Below are positions 17,900 to 26,393 of a stretch of DNA of 42,389 nucleotides, in pieces. The notes beneath the pieces were generated by a model that had not been told where the DNA came from, searched no databases, and saw only the letters and a list, made by a program, of their open reading frames with translations. Origin of the DNA: Halostagnicola sp. A56 (GTDB taxonomy: Archaea; Halobacteriota; Halobacteria; Halobacteriales; Natrialbaceae); the NCBI RefSeq assembly GCF_000691505.1, contig NZ_JMIP02000014.1:669756-712144 (forward strand), given 5' to 3'. Position 1 is the first letter of the stretch, and the number at the start of each line of letters is the position of its first letter. The position numbers were made by a program, and so were the translations under genes.

Positions 17900-18904
17900 A
17901 TGAGTGACGGCACGCACACTGCCGAGCAGGTGACGCTCGCCCGCCTGCCCTCGGGCGTGGAACTGACGACCACGGTCCACACGTATCGCGGCGGGGACTC
18001 GGGACCGACGCTCTACGTGCAGGCGGCCCAACACGGCCGTGAGATCAACGGGACGGCAGTCCTGCGGCGATTCCACGACCGCCTCCCGCTCGAGTCGCTC
18101 TCGGGAACGGTCGTCGCGGTTCCGGTCGCGAACCCGCTGACCTTCGATCGGGTCTCCTACACCGCGCCCGACTCGATCGACAGCGTCAACGACAACATGA
18201 ATCGCGTCTGGCCCGGCGACGAGAGCGGGAGCCTCCACCAGCGCATGGCCGCCCGCCTCTGGGAGCACATCGAAGACGCGGACGCCGTCGTCGACTTGCA
18301 CACGGGGAGCCCGGACATGCTCCCCCACGTCGTCTATCTCGAGGCCGACGAGCCCTCCGCCGAGCTGGCGCGGGCGTTCGGTACCGACCTCCTGCTCGCC
18401 GAAGAGGCAGCGGAGGACGCACCCGACGAGTGGCACCGACGCGGGTTCGCCGGCAAGCTTCGGGTCGCGGCCACGCAGGAGGGAATTCCGTCGATAACGC
18501 CCGAGCTCGCACACAGCAAGCAGATTCTCGAGAGCGTCGTCGAAGACGGCGTGGTGGGATTGACGAGCGTCCTCGCTCACCTCGAGATGCTGCCGCGGGA
18601 GTTCGCCCGCGAACGCGATCAGAATCGGGTCGACGCGCCGATCGTCGCGCGGAATCACCTCGGGCAGGTCACCGCCGAGGAATCGGGACTGTTTCGACCG
18701 AATCCCGACCTCGAACTCGGTCAGTCGATTTCGACGGGCGTCGATCTCGGGACGATCTACCAGCCGGCCACCTACGAGGTCCTCGAGCGCCCGGTGACCG
18801 ACCGCGAGGGGATCCTCTATACGCTCACACGAGAAGCGACGGTGACCGCGGGGAGCAAACTCGCGAGCGTCGCGATTCGGGAGGAAGACCACGCGCTCGA
18901 GTGA
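17900..18904 (+). CDS. Succinylglutamate desuccinylase/aspartoacylase-family zinc amidohydrolase
   Basis: This is a 334-residue zinc-dependent deacylase of the M14-like aspartoacylase family. Zinc ligands appear as His45 and Glu48 (QHGREING) and His134 (DLHTGSPD). NMNRVWPGD (99-107) matches the family element that binds the substrate carboxylate. TPELAHSK in the second half probably carries the catalytic glutamate. The C-terminal 100 residues form the beta-rich second domain. The substrate (N-acyl amino acid or ectoine-like amide) cannot be decided. The start ATG at 17900 is preceded by an AT-rich box near 17870. It is divergent from the cyclophilin gene and convergent with the dehydrogenase gene that follows. 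Confidence 0.9.
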   Translation: MSDGTHTAEQVTLARLPSGVELTTTVHTYRGGDSGPTLYVQAAQHGREINGTAVLRRFHDRLPLESLSGTVVAVPVANPLTFDRVSYTAPDSIDSVNDNMNRVWPGDESGSLHQRMAARLWEHIEDADAVVDLHTGSPDMLPHVVYLEADEPSAELARAFGTDLLLAEEAAEDAPDEWHRRGFAGKLRVAATQEGIPSITPELAHSKQILESVVEDGVVGLTSVLAHLEMLPREFARERDQNRVDAPIVARNHLGQVTAEESGLFRPNPDLELGQSISTGVDLGTIYQPATYEVLERPVTDREGILYTLTREATVTAGSKLASVAIREEDHALE

Positions 18905-18943
18905 GGTCGGCTGAGAGCAAAACCGGGAGCGGAGCCACGCCGC

Positions 18944-19705
18944 TCAACAGGTCGAAAACCCGCCGTCGACGACCAGCCCGTGACCGCTGACGAACGACGC
19001 TTCGTCGCTCGCGAGAAAGAGAATCGCGTCCGCCACCTCCTCCGGTTCGGCCAACCGCTTGAGCGGATATTGGACCTCCATCTCCTCGCGAGCTTGCTCC
19101 GGATCGCCCTGGCCCTCGAGGTACTGCTCGACCAGTTGCGTGTTCGTAAAGCCCGGACAGACCGTGTTCGCCCGAACGCCGTGGGGACCCGCCTCGGCGG
19201 CGATCGCTCGAGTGAAGTTCAACACCGCGCCCTTGCTCAGCGAGTAGGCGGCCTGTTTCGGGAGACCGAGGATGCTCGCGAGCGAGCCCACGTTGACGAT
19301 GGCTCCGTGACCCTGTTCTTTGAGGTGGGGCAACGCGGCGTGACAGCCGTTCCAGACGCCGTTGACGTTGACATCCAGCACGAAGTCCCGAAGTGACTCG
19401 TCGGTCGCTTCCATTCGCGACGATGGATGGCCCGTGCCGGCGTTGTTGACCAGCACGTCGAGGCCGTCCTCCGCGGCGACCGCATCGATCACCGCATGAA
19501 ACTGGTCGCTGTCGGTAACGTCGAGTTCGGAAAACCCGGCTTCGCCGCCGGCCCCTTCGATCGCCGCGACGACCTCCTCGCCGCCGCTCGAGTCGATATC
19601 AGTCACGACGACGCGTGCGCCCTCCTCGGCACAGCGCTTGGCGGTCGCGCGCCCGATTCCCGCTGCCGCACCCGTGACAACAACTGTCTTGTTCTCGAGT
19701 CGCAT
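18944..19705 (-). CDS. Short-chain dehydrogenase/reductase
   Basis: This 253-residue classical SDR oxidoreductase uses NAD(P)(H). The cofactor motif TGAAAGIG is at 11-18, the NNAG motif at 87-90, and the catalytic set Ser141, Tyr154 and Lys158 (YSLSK) is complete. TDIDS after the second strand, with an acidic residue at its end, favours NAD(H). The C-terminal FVSGHGLVVDGG is typical of 3-oxoacyl-ACP reductase/glucose dehydrogenase-like members, but the substrate is open. The ATG at 19705 begins directly before the first beta strand; the in-frame codon eight residues upstream is less likely. Confidence 0.93.
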   Translation of the reverse strand: MRLENKTVVVTGAAAGIGRATAKRCAEEGARVVVTDIDSSGGEEVVAAIEGAGGEAGFSELDVTDSDQFHAVIDAVAAEDGLDVLVNNAGTGHPSSRMEATDESLRDFVLDVNVNGVWNGCHAALPHLKEQGHGAIVNVGSLASILGLPKQAAYSLSKGAVLNFTRAIAAEAGPHGVRANTVCPGFTNTQLVEQYLEGQGDPEQAREEMEVQYPLKRLAEPEEVADAILFLASDEASFVSGHGLVVDGGFSTC

Positions 19706-19906
19706 GGTTCCGTATCGATCGGACGGCACATAAATTCGTTCATAGTTTCACGCTCGTGAGTGAGTGATGTTCGCTGCGCACCAGATGTTAATGAACGATG
19801 GTAAGAGCCCGCTCGAGACACGAACCGAATCAGCGATTCGAAGCCGCGGTGCTTCAGATGCCTCAATCCGCTGGAGAAGGCGGGGAGAATACGTGCAGTT
19901 CCGAAT

Positions 19907-20977
19907 TCAGAACGACTGGAGATCCTCGAGCACCGCCTGCGCGCTGCCGTCGGAGATCGCCGCTCGAGCGGCCTCGAGACCGTCCTCGAGCGAGTCGACG
20001 TCGCCGCGGGCGTAGATCCGGAACGCGCCGTTCAAGGCGATGGCGTCGGCAAAGTGATCGTCGCGCTCGCCGGCGAGCACCTCCTCGGTGAGCCGCGCAG
20101 AGTCGACCTGCACGTCTTCGACCGCGAGGTCGTCGCCCTCCATCTCCATGCCGTACTCGGCGGTTTCGATCTCGAAGTCCTCGAACGTGCCGTCGGCCTC
20201 GTCCCACTCTGCGACCTTCGTGTAGCCGGGACGAATGTCGTCGTAACCTTCCATCCCCTGGAACATGATCACGCGCGAGTACTCGAGGTGCTCACTGCCT
20301 TTGATCAGGTCGGTCATCTTCTTCGCGAACGCGAGGTGGTAGAACGAGCCGAGGTGAACGTCCGCGTTGGCCGGATTGGCGACTGTCTCGATTGTGTTGA
20401 CGAACGTCCTGACGCCCATCTGATCGCGCCGATCGTACAGCGAGTCGACCGGCGGATTGAACTCGGGCTGGTAGTAGAAGCCGAAGCCGGTTTCGTCGAC
20501 CATGTCGGCGCTTTCCGCTGGCTCGAGTTCGGTTCGGACGCCGAGTTCGTCGAGGACGTGTTTGTACGCGGTCTCCTTCTGGGTCGGCACGCGGTCGCCG
20601 GAGTGGACGACGACGGGGGTTCCCGCGGCGGCCGCGACGACGCCGGCACCGACGCCGAGGATCGCCGAGGTGTGCTTGCCGTCGTAGTTCGCGCCGCAAT
20701 CGACGGGGTCGCAGTCGGGTTCCGCGCTCACGACACCCTCCTCTAGCATCACGTCGGTAAATGCCGAGAGCTCCTCGGCGTTGTTGTGCTTCCACCGGTT
20801 TGCGAGCCAGAACGCGCCGAGGGTCGTCGGATCCGGTTCGCCGGCCAGAATGCGTTCGAACGCCTCGCGGGCCTGCTCGCGAGACATGTCTTCGGACGAT
20901 TTCGTGCCGGTGCCGACGACCTCGGTCATCAGCCGTTTCAACGGCCACTCACCGAACTCTCGAGTTGTCTGAGCCAT
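19907..20977 (-). CDS. Anthranilate phosphoribosyltransferase-like protein (TrpD paralogue)
   Basis: This is a 356-residue member of the glycosyl transferase family 3, the fold of TrpD, which joins anthranilate to PRPP. The N-terminal helical part contains the family element (EQAREAFERILAGEPDPTTLGAFWLANRWK). The usual PRPP loop GTGGD is replaced by CGANYDGKHTSAILG, and VVVHSGDRVPTQ stands where TrpD has its KHGNR-type loop. No tryptophan gene is nearby. It is therefore better seen as a haloarchaeal TrpD paralogue with an unknown acceptor than as the tryptophan enzyme. Two ATGs (20983 and 20977) are possible. It overlaps the tail of the upstream gene on the same strand by 29 bp. Confidence 0.85.
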   Translation of the reverse strand: MAQTTREFGEWPLKRLMTEVVGTGTKSSEDMSREQAREAFERILAGEPDPTTLGAFWLANRWKHNNAEELSAFTDVMLEEGVVSAEPDCDPVDCGANYDGKHTSAILGVGAGVVAAAAGTPVVVHSGDRVPTQKETAYKHVLDELGVRTELEPAESADMVDETGFGFYYQPEFNPPVDSLYDRRDQMGVRTFVNTIETVANPANADVHLGSFYHLAFAKKMTDLIKGSEHLEYSRVIMFQGMEGYDDIRPGYTKVAEWDEADGTFEDFEIETAEYGMEMEGDDLAVEDVQVDSARLTEEVLAGERDDHFADAIALNGAFRIYARGDVDSLEDGLEAARAAISDGSAQAVLEDLQSF

Positions 20978-21503
20978 GTCCATGGTTCGGACGGACGGCG
21001 CAAAAGCCTCCCGCTTCCGGTGACCGGCTGATACGTACGCTCGAGCGAGGATTGGTTCGAATGCGGTGCGTGGATCGAGCACAGTCTGTCGAGAAGCGCG
21101 GATCAGCGCCGAGCCCCTCCATCCCCGCTTCGTACGTGTTCGCCGTGTTCGTCTCCACGTCCGGAATATCGTTTATCTTGCTCCGTAGGGCCATGTGCTT
21201 GATTCCCTCCGAAACCATCACCCACTTTGTAATGTCGTATTCGAGGCCCGCTTTCGCCGCCTCCTGGGCCTTCTCGAAGACATCCGCGTTCAACGCCGAG
21301 TCCATCTTCAGCCACGAGAGATGAGCGTGGACGTGCGGTTGTGCGGCCAGTTCCTCGAATCGGCGGTTTACCTTCTCGTACTCCGACCGCTCGGAGGGCA
21401 TCCCCTCGGGAAACTCCGCGACAAGAACGCCGTCTTCCACGTAGAGGCTCCACTGGCTGTCCGAACCGCGTTCGTCGGTCGACCCCTGTTGTGTCTGTGA
21501 CAT
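20949..21503 (-). CDS. STAS/SpoIIAA-like protein with an aberrant tail
   Basis: This is a 184-residue protein of a family I cannot name with certainty. Residues about 18-125 look like a compact alpha/beta domain (WSLYVEDGVLVAEFPEGMP, then HLSWLKMDSALNADVFEKAQ and TKWVMVSEGIKHMAL), recalling SpoIIAA/STAS-like proteins that report on surface or signalling state. From about residue 128 the sequence changes character: rich in Arg, Ser and Pro, with no regular pattern, running through the promoter region of the next gene and 29 bp into it. That suggests the original stop was lost by a small mutation or frameshift. The start ATG at 21503 is well placed. Confidence 0.7.
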   Translation of the reverse strand: MSQTQQGSTDERGSDSQWSLYVEDGVLVAEFPEGMPSERSEYEKVNRRFEELAAQPHVHAHLSWLKMDSALNADVFEKAQEAAKAGLEYDITKWVMVSEGIKHMALRSKINDIPDVETNTANTYEAGMEGLGADPRFSTDCARSTHRIRTNPRSSVRISRSPEAGGFCAVRPNHGHGSDNSRVR

Positions 21504-21711
21504 CGATAATACCTCTCGGCGAGAATATCCTAACCAAGATGGCTACGCTAGTAGGGTCCGGACCGAAATCTCACCGGTAGATGGCGATTTCACGATTCCG
21601 ACGCGGGCTCTCCAGTTTCGGCCGGTGATTGGCTCGAGTTGGTTCTACTCCCGCCACGCGGTCCGGAAACGATCCGAAACCACTACCTTGCGCTCGTCCC
21701 TAGGCGAATCA

Positions 21712-22752
21712 ATGAGTACCCTCTCGAGGGACTGGCGCGAGGCGGTCGACGACGCCGACGCCGCGATCATCGACGGCTACCAGAGCGGTTTTCCGGTCAC
21801 CGAACGGCCGTTTCGAAGCCTCGGCGAGGAGCTCGGAATCGGCGAGTCGGACGCCCTCGAGCGGGTTCGGTGTCTCCACGAGGCCGGCATCTTCCGCCGA
21901 TTCGGTCCCGTGCTCAACCCGCCGGTGATCGGCTCGTCGACGCTGGCGGCCGTTCGAGCCCCCGACGAGCGATTCGACGAAATCGCCGAGGTGATCAACG
22001 GCTACCGGCAGGTCAACCACAACTACGCCCGCGACCACGAGTGGAACATGTGGTTCGTCGTCACCGCCGGCTCTCGAGCGGCCCGCGACGAGATTCTGGC
22101 GGACATCGAGGCTCGAACCGGCTGTACGGTCCTGAACCTCCCGATGCTGACCGACTACTACATCGATCTCGAGTTCCCCGTGGTCAACGCGGATCGGTTC
22201 GCGCGCGAATCGCTCGAGGGCGGGACCGACGCCTCGGCGACCCGGATCAGCGAGGAGGCCGTCGGCGACCTCTCGGGGTTCGAGGCCGACCTCCTGCTCG
22301 CGATCCAGAACGGGTTCCCGCTTTCGCGGACGCCCTACCGAGACGTCGCCGCGGAGCTCGAGGCGGACGTCGAGTCGGTCCTCCACGGGATCGAGCGCCT
22401 CCTCGAGACGGGCTGCATCAAGCGCATCGGCTGCGTGGTCAACCACGTCGTGACGGGGTTCGACGCCAACTGCATGGTCGTCTGGGACGTACCCGACGAC
22501 GAACTCGATGAGCGCGGCGTTCGCGTCGGCGACCGGTCGTACGTCACGCTCTGTTATCACCGGCCGCGACGAGCGGCGCTCGAGTGGCCCTACAACCTGT
22601 TCACGATGATCCACGGCCGCGATCCGGCGGCCGTCGACGCGAAGATCGACGAACTCGCGAGCGAGTACCTGCCCGTAGAGCACGAGCGACTGTACTCGAC
22701 GGAGACGCTGAAGCAAACCGGCGCGCAGTACGAAGAGCTGGTCGGGAACTGA
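21712..22752 (+). CDS. Siroheme decarboxylase, AhbA-AhbB fusion (Lrp/AsnC-like)
   Basis: Siroheme decarboxylase removes the acetate carboxyls of siroheme to give 12,18-didecarboxysiroheme in the alternative (Ahb) haem pathway of archaea and sulfate reducers. It is usually a complex of two related subunits. This 346-residue protein has both halves in line, each an AsnC-type winged helix plus ligand-binding domain: residues about 12-165, with VNHNYARDHEWNMWFVV (101-117), and about 188-346, with CYHRPRRAALEWPYN (281-295) and FTMIHGRD. The His-containing motifs match those reported for substrate binding in AhbA/B. The ATG at 21712 fits the domain border. No other haem gene is adjacent. A plain transcriptional regulator is the weaker alternative. 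Confidence 0.85.
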   Translation: MSTLSRDWREAVDDADAAIIDGYQSGFPVTERPFRSLGEELGIGESDALERVRCLHEAGIFRRFGPVLNPPVIGSSTLAAVRAPDERFDEIAEVINGYRQVNHNYARDHEWNMWFVVTAGSRAARDEILADIEARTGCTVLNLPMLTDYYIDLEFPVVNADRFARESLEGGTDASATRISEEAVGDLSGFEADLLLAIQNGFPLSRTPYRDVAAELEADVESVLHGIERLLETGCIKRIGCVVNHVVTGFDANCMVVWDVPDDELDERGVRVGDRSYVTLCYHRPRRAALEWPYNLFTMIHGRDPAAVDAKIDELASEYLPVEHERLYSTETLKQTGAQYEELVGN

Positions 22753-22953
22753 TCGGACATCACTGCACTCACGTTTCACTTTCGCCCGCACGATACCTCG
22801 AGCCACCCCAGCCTCGGCGCTTCACTTCGTTCAGCACCGTCCCTCGCACGGGATCGGCGACGTCATCTCACGATGTTCGATACCGTCGCCAGCGTGCGCC
22901 GGGGTGAACGGCCGGGAGTGTGGCTCGAGCAACGCGAGAGCCGGACGACTCTA

Positions 22954-22998
22954 CGGAAGAGCAAGCTCTTCCGACCATCGCGAACGCATCGCGTTCGC
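22954..22998. terminator. Two adjacent strong hairpins between convergent genes
   Basis: CGGAAGAGC and its complement at 22954-22973 (2-nt loop) are followed by GCGAACGC-ATC-GCGTTCGC at 22980-22998. They lie between the 3' ends of two convergent genes and could end transcription or stabilise both transcripts. Confidence 0.45.
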
Positions 22999-23045
22999 TC
23001 AACGGGAAGGGCAGGCGATCACAGCTCTGGCGGAGAAAGGACGAT

Positions 23046-26000
23046 TTACTCGAGCGCGTTCGCGAGCATCTCGATCGGTGTCGGCGGCTCCTCCTCGGCA
23101 TCGGGGCGGTCCTCGAGTTGGCTCCGACAGGAGGCACCCGGCGCGACGACCCGGTCGCCCGCGCTCGAGTCGACCTGCTCGTAGAGCACGTCGGCGATCG
23201 CCTCGCTCATCGAGGCGTGTTCGGCTTCGTAGCCGAAACTGCCGGCCATCCCGCAGCAGCCGGAGTCGAGCGGGTCGACGGCGTAGCCCGCCCGCCGGAG
23301 GACGCCGACCGCGTGGTGGTCTTTCGCCGTCGCCTTCTGGTGACAGTGGCCGTGGTAGGTGAGGTGCTCGAGCGCGCCGCCGTCCGCGGTCGCCTCCTCC
23401 GCCGCAGAATCGTCGCCGCCCGGCTCGAGGTCGGACGGCGACAGGAACGAGATCGACTCGTCGAGCCGGAAGGTATCGACGTACTCGCAGACGCCGTAGG
23501 TTCGGTCGGCGAGCGCTCGAGCGTCCTCGCCGAGCAGGTCCAGGTAGTCCGACTGCAACATGACCGCGTCGGAGGGCTCGATGAGAACGATATCCCGCCC
23601 GTCCTCGAGATGCGACTCGAGCGCGTCGACGTTCTCCCGTGCCGTTTCCCGGGCCTTCTCGAGGAATCCCTTCGAGAACGCCGGCCGGCCCGTGTCGCCG
23701 ACGCCGTTGGGGACTGTGACGTGGACGTCCGCCGCCTCGAGCACCCGAACCGCCGCCTTGCCGGCCTCGGGATGGTTGTAGTTGGTGTAGGTATCGGGAT
23801 AGAGCACGACCTCGCGCTCGGCGTCGGCCTCCTCGACGGTCGCGCCGCCCCTGCGTTCGAACCAGTCCGAGAACGTGTCGCTGTGGAACGTCGGAAGCGG
23901 TCGATCCGCGGCGATGCCGACCGTCTTCTCGAGCAGCCAGCGCGAGCCCGGAACCTTGTGGGCGACGTTCGATAAGGGCGCGAAGCGACTGCCCCATCGC
24001 GAGAGGTTCGCGACGTTGGCGAACAGCCGGTCGCGAAGCGACGAGCCGTTTCGCTGGTGGTACTCGTGGGTGACTTCGGCTTTCAACTTCGCCATGTCGA
24101 CCTCGCTCGGGCAGTCGATGGCACAGCCCTTACAGCCGATACACAGATCCATGACCTCCTCCGTGAACTCGTCGGAGAACTGCTCCCCTCGCGGCAGATC
24201 CCCGCTCATTGCCTGCCGAAGGGAGTTGGCCCGTCCGCGGGTGCTGGTGATCTCCTCGTGTGAGGCGCGGTAGGTCGGACACATCACCCCGCCGGTCGTC
24301 GACTGCTCGCCGCGACAGCCGCCACAGCCGTGACAGAGTTCGACCATCCCCTGCATGCCGTTGTCGTTGTCCCACTCGAGGGTCGGCTCGAACCCGGCGT
24401 CGTACTCGTAGTCGGGGTCGAACCGGAGGTTCTCGCGGAGGTCCGTCGGGTTCTCATCGCGGAAGACGACCTGGCCGGGGTTCAGGAGCCAATCGGGATC
24501 GAAGGCGGTCTTGAGATCCTGGAACGTCCCCCAGAGGTCCTCGCCGTAGAGTTTGCGGTTCCACTGGGTTCGGGCGCGACCATCCCCGTGCTCGCCGGAG
24601 ACGGAGCCGCCGAGTTCGACCACGAGGTCCGTCACGTCGTCGGCGATACCCCGTAGCTGGTCGATCCCGATATCGGTCTTCGTATTGATCAGCGGCCGCA
24701 CGTGGAGCACGCCCGGTCCGGCGTGGGCGTAGAAGGTCGCGTAGGTGTCGTGTGACTCGAGGATCGACTCGAACCGGTTGACGAACTCGGGCAACCGCGT
24801 GGGCGGTATCGCCGTATCTTCGATAAAGGAGATGTGTTTCTCGTCAGTCGTCCGCGAGAGCAAGATCGGAAGGCCCGACTTTCGGAGCTTCCAGAGCTTC
24901 GCTCGCTCAGCGTCCTCGTAGGCCTCGAGCGCGTCGATCGCGACCGGTTCCGTGTCGCGTGAGACCGCAGTATTCGAGTCGGAGTCGCCCGAATCCGAAC
25001 CGCTCGAGTCACGGCTGTTCGGGTCCAGATCGCTCGAGTCGTCGGTGCTCGAGTCACCCTCCGAAACGCCGCCGTCGGGCGTCCCGGCGGGCGTGACCGA
25101 CGGGCACCGGTCGGCAAGCAGTTCGGCGACCCGATCCCGACCCTCGGCGTCGTCCTCGGCGTAGAACTCGACGAGCAGCGTCGCGTTCGTTCCCTCAGGA
25201 AGCATCTCGGTCACGGGGGCGAACTCTGCGGTATCGCGAGCGAGATCGATCAACACGTCGTCGAGCACTTCGACGGCGGCGGGATCGTGCTCGAGAATCG
25301 GCGAAACGTCTGCCATCGCGTCGTGGAGTTCCGCATAACACAGCAGGGCGACCGACTTCGTTTCGGGAACCGGCTCGAGGGAGACGGTCGCCTCGGTCAC
25401 GATCGCGAGCGTGCCCTCGCTGCCGGCGAGCACCCGCGCGAGGTTGACGAGACCCGCTTCGCCGGTGTCTTCTCCCCCGGGGAGAACCTCTCCCCGGGCT
25501 TCCGCGACCAGCCGATCGAGGTTGTACCCCGAGACGTTCCGCTTGAGGTCCGGGTACGCTTCCGAAATCTCGTCCGCGTCCTCCTCGAGAATGCGCCCGA
25601 TTTCGGCGTAGATCCGCGCCTCGAGCGAGCCGTCGGGATCCCTGCGCTCGTCGATCTCCTCGAGAGTCACCTCACCGAACCGGGTGACGGTGCCGTCCGC
25701 GAGGACGACCTCGCAGGACTCGACGTAGGCGTCTGTCTTGCCGTACTGCAGGGAGTGGGCGCCCGTCGAGTTGTTCCCGATCGCGCCGCCGATCGCGCTC
25801 TTGTCGCCCCAGGCGGGGTCGGGGGCGAACTTCAGATCGTGGGGCTCGAGGGTCTCGTTGAGCGTCCCCAGGATGGTTCCCGGCTGGACCGTCGCGGTCC
25901 GCCCATCGAGGTCTGTCTCGACGATCTCGTTCATGTGCCGGGTAAAATCGAGGACGACCGCGCGATTGACGGTCTGTCCGGCGAGGCTCGTCCCGCCGCC

Positions 26001-26306
26001 GCGGGGAAGGACTGGAATCTCTCGTCTCGCGCAGTACTCGACGACGCGTGCGACGTCCGCCGTCGACTCGGGGAAGACGACGCCGACCGGCGTCACCTCG
26101 TAGGGGCTGGCGTCGGTGGCGTATAGCTGTCGCGAGTACGAATCGAACCGAACCGAACAGTCGACGAGGTTCTCGAGGTCCCGAACCAACCCCGGCCGAT
26201 CGACATCGGCGCTCGCGTAGTCGTAATCAGCGCGCGCGTCGGCGGCCGGATCGTCGCTCTCAGCGCGCGCGTCAACGACCGAATCTTCACTCGGCTCCGT
26301 GGCCAT
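23046..26306 (-). CDS. FAD-linked oxidase/Fe-S protein fusion (D-lactate or D-2-hydroxyacid dehydrogenase type)
   Basis: This 1086-residue respiratory-type dehydrogenase joins what are separate GlcD and GlcF-like subunits elsewhere. Residues about 50-250 are the FAD-binding PCMH domain (PRGGGTSLAGQTV, GGAIGNNSTGAHSLQYGKTD). About 310-615 is the FAD-oxidase C-terminal domain (SVSGEHGDGRAR). Two cysteine clusters follow (C658, C661, C664, C676; C722, C725, C728, C732: CIGCKGCAIDCP), then CCG-type domains ending in HGHCHQK and DSGCCGMAGSFG. It probably oxidises a D-2-hydroxyacid such as D-lactate, glycolate or 2-hydroxyglutarate and passes electrons to the membrane. Two insertions are odd: 270-285, encoded by a GC hairpin, and a Ser/Asp-rich linker at 408-453. 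Confidence 0.9.
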   Translation of the reverse strand: MATEPSEDSVVDARAESDDPAADARADYDYASADVDRPGLVRDLENLVDCSVRFDSYSRQLYATDASPYEVTPVGVVFPESTADVARVVEYCARREIPVLPRGGGTSLAGQTVNRAVVLDFTRHMNEIVETDLDGRTATVQPGTILGTLNETLEPHDLKFAPDPAWGDKSAIGGAIGNNSTGAHSLQYGKTDAYVESCEVVLADGTVTRFGEVTLEEIDERRDPDGSLEARIYAEIGRILEEDADEISEAYPDLKRNVSGYNLDRLVAEARGEVLPGGEDTGEAGLVNLARVLAGSEGTLAIVTEATVSLEPVPETKSVALLCYAELHDAMADVSPILEHDPAAVEVLDDVLIDLARDTAEFAPVTEMLPEGTNATLLVEFYAEDDAEGRDRVAELLADRCPSVTPAGTPDGGVSEGDSSTDDSSDLDPNSRDSSGSDSGDSDSNTAVSRDTEPVAIDALEAYEDAERAKLWKLRKSGLPILLSRTTDEKHISFIEDTAIPPTRLPEFVNRFESILESHDTYATFYAHAGPGVLHVRPLINTKTDIGIDQLRGIADDVTDLVVELGGSVSGEHGDGRARTQWNRKLYGEDLWGTFQDLKTAFDPDWLLNPGQVVFRDENPTDLRENLRFDPDYEYDAGFEPTLEWDNDNGMQGMVELCHGCGGCRGEQSTTGGVMCPTYRASHEEITSTRGRANSLRQAMSGDLPRGEQFSDEFTEEVMDLCIGCKGCAIDCPSEVDMAKLKAEVTHEYHQRNGSSLRDRLFANVANLSRWGSRFAPLSNVAHKVPGSRWLLEKTVGIAADRPLPTFHSDTFSDWFERRGGATVEEADAEREVVLYPDTYTNYNHPEAGKAAVRVLEAADVHVTVPNGVGDTGRPAFSKGFLEKARETARENVDALESHLEDGRDIVLIEPSDAVMLQSDYLDLLGEDARALADRTYGVCEYVDTFRLDESISFLSPSDLEPGGDDSAAEEATADGGALEHLTYHGHCHQKATAKDHHAVGVLRRAGYAVDPLDSGCCGMAGSFGYEAEHASMSEAIADVLYEQVDSSAGDRVVAPGASCRSQLEDRPDAEEEPPTPIEMLANALE

Positions 26307-26393
26307 ACCACATTCTTGTGCGTCGCCAGCATAAAGCGTGGGGCATCCCTCGGATTTCGAACTACCGACACGTCGCTGGCCGGTACAGCGACC

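Noticed and set aside
19828..19850. Possible tRNA fragment around a TTCGAA motif
   Set aside because: The surrounding bases do not form a T-stem or acceptor stem; only a short CGAATC/GATTCG palindrome is present.
21709..22806. 365-codon minus-strand frame opposite the siroheme decarboxylase
   Set aside because: The plus strand carries both conserved histidine motifs; the minus frame shows none.
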